5,357 nucleotides of DNA from DASUFF01 sp036274695 (GTDB lineage: Bacteria > UBA10199 > JACPAL01 > GCA-016699445), in NCBI GenBank assembly GCA_036274695.1, contig DASUFF010000134.1, positions 1 to 5,357 of the forward strand, given 5' to 3'. This document shows, piece by piece, positions 3,682 through 5,357 of the stretch. Within the stretch, counting starts at the first letter, position 1. Each line of letters opens with the position of its first letter. The position numbers and the translations under genes are program-made. Below the pieces are notes generated by a model that saw only the letters and a list, made by a program, of their open reading frames with translations, was not told the origin of the DNA and searched no databases.

Positions 3682-5357
3682 ATGCGTTGTCGCTTGAATG
3701 TGTTGCGCGGGTTGGCCTTCGTCGTTCTGGCCGCAGGACTTCTCATGACGGGAGCCGGTTCCACCTCGGGCTGCGGTTCCGGGGCGAACAACGGCGGCGG
3801 CGGAGGCGGCGGAACGACGGGCGGCGGCGGGGGCGGAGGAGGTGCTGGCACCGGCGTGGTGGAGGTGATCCCGGTCTGCGGCGACGGGAACCTCCAAGGC
3901 AGCGAGGAATGCGACGACGGCAACTTGGCCGACGGCGATGGTTGCAGCGCCGCGTGCGTTTTGGTGTCCCCATCCTGCGGCGACGGTTTCGTCAACGATC
4001 CCAACGAGGCCTGCGACGACGGCAACGCCGCCGCGAACGACGGCTGCGAGAACGATTGCCGCCCGACGGGAACGGCGCAGGTGGCCACGAGCCTGACCCA
4101 TACCTGCGCGCTCTCCAAGGCGGGGACCGTCCGGTGCTGGGGATTAAACACCGTCGGGCAGCTTGGTTACGGGCATAAGATAAATTTGGGCGTCAATCCG
4201 GGGGAAACCCCCGCGGCGGTAGCCAAGTCCGGCCTCGGGGGAGACGTCGACGTCGGCGGCAAGGTCGTTCAACTGGCGTTGGGCACGAACCACACCTGCG
4301 CCTTGTTGGATACGGGCAACGTCCGCTGTTGGGGAACCGGCGCGCTGGGCTACGGGAACGGCGATGCGATCGGCGACGACGAATCGCCGGCGAGCGCGGG
4401 CGACGTGCCGGTCGGCGGAAAGGTGGTGCAGATCACGGCGGGGGATACGCACACCTGCGCCCTGCTGCAGACGGGCGCCGTACGATGTTGGGGGGAAGGG
4501 CGTTTCGGCCGTTTGGGGTATTCGGACAACATCATCTCCATTTCGCAGGTCGGCGACTTGGGGAACACACCGGATACCGTCCCGCAAGTCGTGGGCGACG
4601 CGGACGTCGGGAACCACATCGTCCAGGTTTCGGCCGGCGGAGCCACGACCTGCGTCCTCTACGACACCGCGCAGGTGCGGTGTTGGGGGCTCGGAGAAGC
4701 CGGCCGCTTGGGCTACGCCGATACGTTCAAGAACGTGCTGCCTTTCTTGGATCTCAACGAGAATTTGGGAGACGCCACCAACGAAATGACCAACTTCACC
4801 GGCTTCGTTCCCGTCGGTTTCCTGGTCGAACAGATCTCGGTGGGTTCCTCCCATACGTGCGTCAAGACCTTCAGCTCGGGGGGCAACGCCACCGTGCGCT
4901 GCTGGGGGGAAGGCACCGAAGGGCGGCTGGGCAATAACGACACCGAGACCATCTCAGACGAGGCGGGAGAGACGCCGGCCTCCGTGGCGGCGGACGCCTT
5001 CTTAGGTCCGGTCGTCGAGCTCCGCAACGGGGGCGGCCATGCCTGCCTCCTCACCCTCGACGGCGACGTTCTCTGCTGGGGACGAGGCGCCGACGGCCAG
5101 TTGGGTTACGGTAATCCCTCCGATGTCGGAGACGACGAGTTCCCAAACGAGGCGGGGAACGTCCCGCTGGGCGGGAAAGCGGTTCAAGTCGCCGCGGGAG
5201 GCGCCCACTCGTGCGCCGTTCTGGAGGATGGGAGCCTCCGGTGCTGGGGGAGCAATCTTTTCGGGGAGCTGGGTTACGGCAACGACGATTTCAACGTCGG
5301 CAACACCCCTGCGACGACGCCTTCGAACTTCGGCCCCGTCAACGTCGCCGGCTTCGT
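3682..5357 (+). CDS. Secreted protein with Myxococcus-type Cys-rich and RCC1-like repeats, 3' partial
   Basis: Probable surface-exposed protein; the ligand or activity is unknown. The frame is open to the window end, giving 558 codons with no stop. The start has AGGAG 6 bases upstream. Residues 1-30 form an export signal (MRCRLNVLRG, then LAFVVLAAGLLM). Cys31 after STSG could be lipidated, although the lipobox is imperfect. A polyglycine linker spans 38-54. Two Cys-rich repeats follow (CGDG...CDDGN...DGC...C, Cys66/77/88/92 and Cys99/111/122/126), as in TIGR02232 or DUF4215. From about 139 there are seven RCC1-like units with HTCAL...VRCWG and GQLGYG. Each has a Cys pair: 142/152, 206/216, 259/269, 324/334, 393/407, 455/465 and 511/521. 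Such combinations are common in secreted proteins of myxobacteria and relatives. RCC1 repeats form beta-propellers; the eukaryotic nucleotide-exchange role is not implied. More repeats or a C-terminal anchor may lie beyond the window. Confidence 0.88.
   Translation, partial: MRCRLNVLRGLAFVVLAAGLLMTGAGSTSGCGSGANNGGGGGGGTTGGGGGGGGAGTGVVEVIPVCGDGNLQGSEECDDGNLADGDGCSAACVLVSPSCGDGFVNDPNEACDDGNAAANDGCENDCRPTGTAQVATSLTHTCALSKAGTVRCWGLNTVGQLGYGHKINLGVNPGETPAAVAKSGLGGDVDVGGKVVQLALGTNHTCALLDTGNVRCWGTGALGYGNGDAIGDDESPASAGDVPVGGKVVQITAGDTHTCALLQTGAVRCWGEGRFGRLGYSDNIISISQVGDLGNTPDTVPQVVGDADVGNHIVQVSAGGATTCVLYDTAQVRCWGLGEAGRLGYADTFKNVLPFLDLNENLGDATNEMTNFTGFVPVGFLVEQISVGSSHTCVKTFSSGGNATVRCWGEGTEGRLGNNDTETISDEAGETPASVAADAFLGPVVELRNGGGHACLLTLDGDVLCWGRGADGQLGYGNPSDVGDDEFPNEAGNVPLGGKAVQVAAGGAHSCAVLEDGSLRCWGSNLFGELGYGNDDFNVGNTPATTPSNFGPVNVAGF
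3793..3843 (+). repeat. Polyglycine-coding GGN tract
   Basis: The tract encodes seven Gly, two Thr and eight Gly (residues 38-54 of the surface protein). It directly follows the possible lipidated Cys and so looks like a flexible tether between membrane and folded domains. Mixed GGC, GGA, GGG and GGT codons argue against very recent expansion, although the GGC runs could still slip. Confidence 0.85.
3877..4059 (+). repeat. Two Myxococcus-type Cys-rich repeats
   Basis: Two units of about 28 residues each carry four Cys. Unit one is CGDGN...EECDDGN...GDGCSAAC and unit two is CGDGF...EACDDGN...NDGCENDC. This is the myxobacterial disulfide-repeat pattern (TIGR02232, DUF4215), typical of secreted proteins. 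Asp- and Gly-rich loops could bind calcium, but this is inference. Confidence 0.85.
4096..5357 (+). repeat. Array of at least seven RCC1-like propeller repeats
   Basis: Each unit has the core (H/T)-(T/A/S)-C-(A/V/L), about 10 residues, then (R/L)CWG and usually a G-x-LGY(G) turn. Unit length varies from about 48 to 69 residues because of an acidic Gly/Asp/Asn-rich loop after the LGYG turn, e.g. IGDDESPASAGDV in unit two and VGDDEFPNEAGNV in unit six. The closing strand VGGKVVQ or LGGKAVQ precedes the next HTC. Units two and three, and six and seven, look most alike. Unit five has a longer Cys spacing (14 instead of 10) from an SSGGN insertion. Seven units would suffice for one propeller; the array runs to the window end. 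Confidence 0.88.

Noticed and set aside
3171..4151. Minus-strand open frame of 326 codons with polyproline runs
   Set aside because: The polyproline is the reverse reading of the polyglycine tract of the surface protein. The frame overlaps two well-supported plus-strand genes and has no signal or domain of its own.
4144..4854. Minus-strand open frame of 236 codons with repeated segments
   Set aside because: Its internal repeats are the antisense image of the RCC1-like units, and the plus-strand frame is continuous with clear repeat motifs and a good start.

Overview
The window is GC-rich bacterial DNA with four genes, all on the + strand. Two are complete and two are cut by the window edges. 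Cys-rich repeats of the Myxococcus type (CGDG...CDDGN...GDGC), followed by secreted RCC1-like repeats, point to Deltaproteobacteria in the old sense (Myxococcota, Bdellovibrionota or a related uncultured lineage). This is inferred from family content only; no marker gene is present.

Positions 1-3067 hold two malic enzymes in tandem. The first (1-1344, 5' end missing) is a conventional small-subunit enzyme close to the malic domain of E. coli MaeB, without the phosphotransacetylase domain. The second (1451-3067) is a more divergent 538-residue paralogue. It keeps the catalytic Tyr/Lys pair and the metal ligands but has about 95 extra N-terminal residues and an altered HDDQHGTA motif. Both should act where the TCA cycle meets pyruvate, oxidatively decarboxylating malate to pyruvate and CO2 with reduction of NAD(P). 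The 106-base gap between them has a perfect palindrome over the first stop codon and a good ribosome binding site for the second gene.

Positions 3068-3681 are mostly non-coding apart from one small gene (3228-3509). That gene encodes a 93-residue secreted protein with a clear signal peptide and no family I recognise. The DNA around it is rich in short symmetric or repeated elements: an inverted repeat just before its start, a tandem GTATTC-containing repeat after its stop, and a 16-base inverted repeat directly before a good sigma70-type promoter.

Positions 3682-5357 are the start of a large secreted protein, open to the window end. It has a signal peptide or lipoprotein signal, a polyglycine linker, two Myxococcus-type Cys-rich repeats, then at least seven RCC1-like propeller repeats, each with its own Cys pair. 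It is probably a cell-surface protein. It has its own promoter and no evident link to the malic enzymes.

I see no RNA genes, CRISPR, insertion sequences or phage genes. I found no clear novel multi-gene system. The features most worth checking are the divergent second malic enzyme, the small secreted protein with its repeat-rich flanks, and the hybrid surface protein.
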